Below are positions 43,466-43,693 of a stretch of 43,693 nucleotides of DNA, one piece after another. Location of the stretch: assembly GCF_003432115.1 (NCBI RefSeq), contig NZ_QWDC01000006.1, positions 1-43,693 of the forward strand. Direction: 5' to 3'. The translations under genes and the position numbers were made by a program. The stretch is from Mucilaginibacter conchicola (GTDB taxonomy: Bacteria; Bacteroidota; Bacteroidia; Sphingobacteriales; Sphingobacteriaceae). Positions within the stretch are counted from its first letter, which is position 1, and every line of letters starts with the position of its first letter. The notes below the pieces were generated by a model. The model worked only from the letters and a program-made list of their open reading frames with translations, ran no database searches and was not told the DNA's origin.

Positions 43466-43598
43466 GGATAGCCGAATATGCACCCTGCATTTACTAATAT
43501 GCCCAAAAAATAGGGGTGTTGTTTTAATGGCAAAAAACTATTTTAATTGTTATATTTGAATTAGTTCTTTCAAACTCAATCAAAACAGATCAAATTAT

Positions 43599-43620
43599 TC
43601 GGTTACCTAATCGGTTACCT
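43599..43620. repeat. Direct repeat TCGGTTACCT, two copies
   Basis: Copies at 43599-43608 and 43611-43620, 12-bp period, near the right end of the window. The last 228 nt contain no visible gene. A TATATTTG at 43551-43558 is a possible -7 box for a gene beyond the edge, but no good -33 element sits at the usual distance. Confidence 0.6.
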
Positions 43621-43693
43621 TTTGATTTTTAGAAACGTCAAATTATTGATAATAAAGCCATTGCGGAAAAATAAACGGACCCGTCCATTCCGC

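Overview
The window looks like a chromosomal accessory region of a Bacteroidota bacterium, most likely Sphingobacteriaceae (Mucilaginibacter/Pedobacter-like). Support comes from the gene families (LytS/LytTR two-component pairs, a TlpA-like AhpC/TSA thioredoxin with a long N-terminal domain, P460/haem-binding domain protein, DUF4407, a Bacteroidota-type relaxase) and from several upstream sequences that fit the Bacteroidota promoter pattern TTG-N17..21-TAnnTTTG. The genus is inference.

Layout. (1) 1-2.2 kb: mobilisation module with an XRE regulator, a convergent relaxase/MobC pair and an upstream cluster of hairpins that could be oriT. (2) 2.2-10.1 kb: a tightly packed seven-gene operon encoding a vWA protein, a PP2C phosphatase, a protein kinase, a ThuA/GATase-like protein, a second kinase with three Ig-like domains, a small membrane protein and a DUF4407 membrane protein. 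It resembles an elaborated TerY-P-type vWA/phosphatase/kinase triad, has no Ter or type VI secretion genes beside it, and sits next to defence genes. It is the best candidate here for an undescribed system. (3) 10.4-21.4 kb: type I restriction-modification operon hsdM-hsdS-DUF262/DUF1524-DUF262-hsdR, with two GmrSD-like proteins between the specificity and restriction subunits, then an unrecognised small protein. (4) 22.4-25.6 kb, minus strand: a single-chain SIR2-APAZ-short Argonaute (fused SPARSA-like), an NAD-depleting abortive defence protein by family knowledge. (5) 26.4-30.4 kb: LytS-type kinase, LytTR regulator and thioredoxin-fold protein. (6) 30.7-34.0 kb, minus strand: P460 cytochrome, P460-like lipoprotein, and a second LytS/LytTR pair. 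(7) 34.1-43.5 kb: ordinary stress and detoxification genes: ABC-F/TetR, DoxX-hydrolase-OsmC, HxlR divergent from an SDR, SDR-AraC, DUF1223 and an alpha/beta hydrolase.

The gene-poor stretches around 22.1-22.4, 25.9-26.2 and 30.5-30.65 kb all carry members of one degenerate, partly palindromic repeat family with TCGAACC...GGTTCGA cores that look like tRNA T-arms. These arrays bracket the Argonaute gene and the kinase/regulator/thioredoxin genes, suggesting that modules of the island were inserted at, or are separated by, such elements. The middle array also contains a perfect 24-bp inverted repeat and a minus-strand terminator without an obvious gene.

All assignments come from reading motifs by eye; no database search was possible. 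No true tRNA, rRNA or CRISPR array was recognised.
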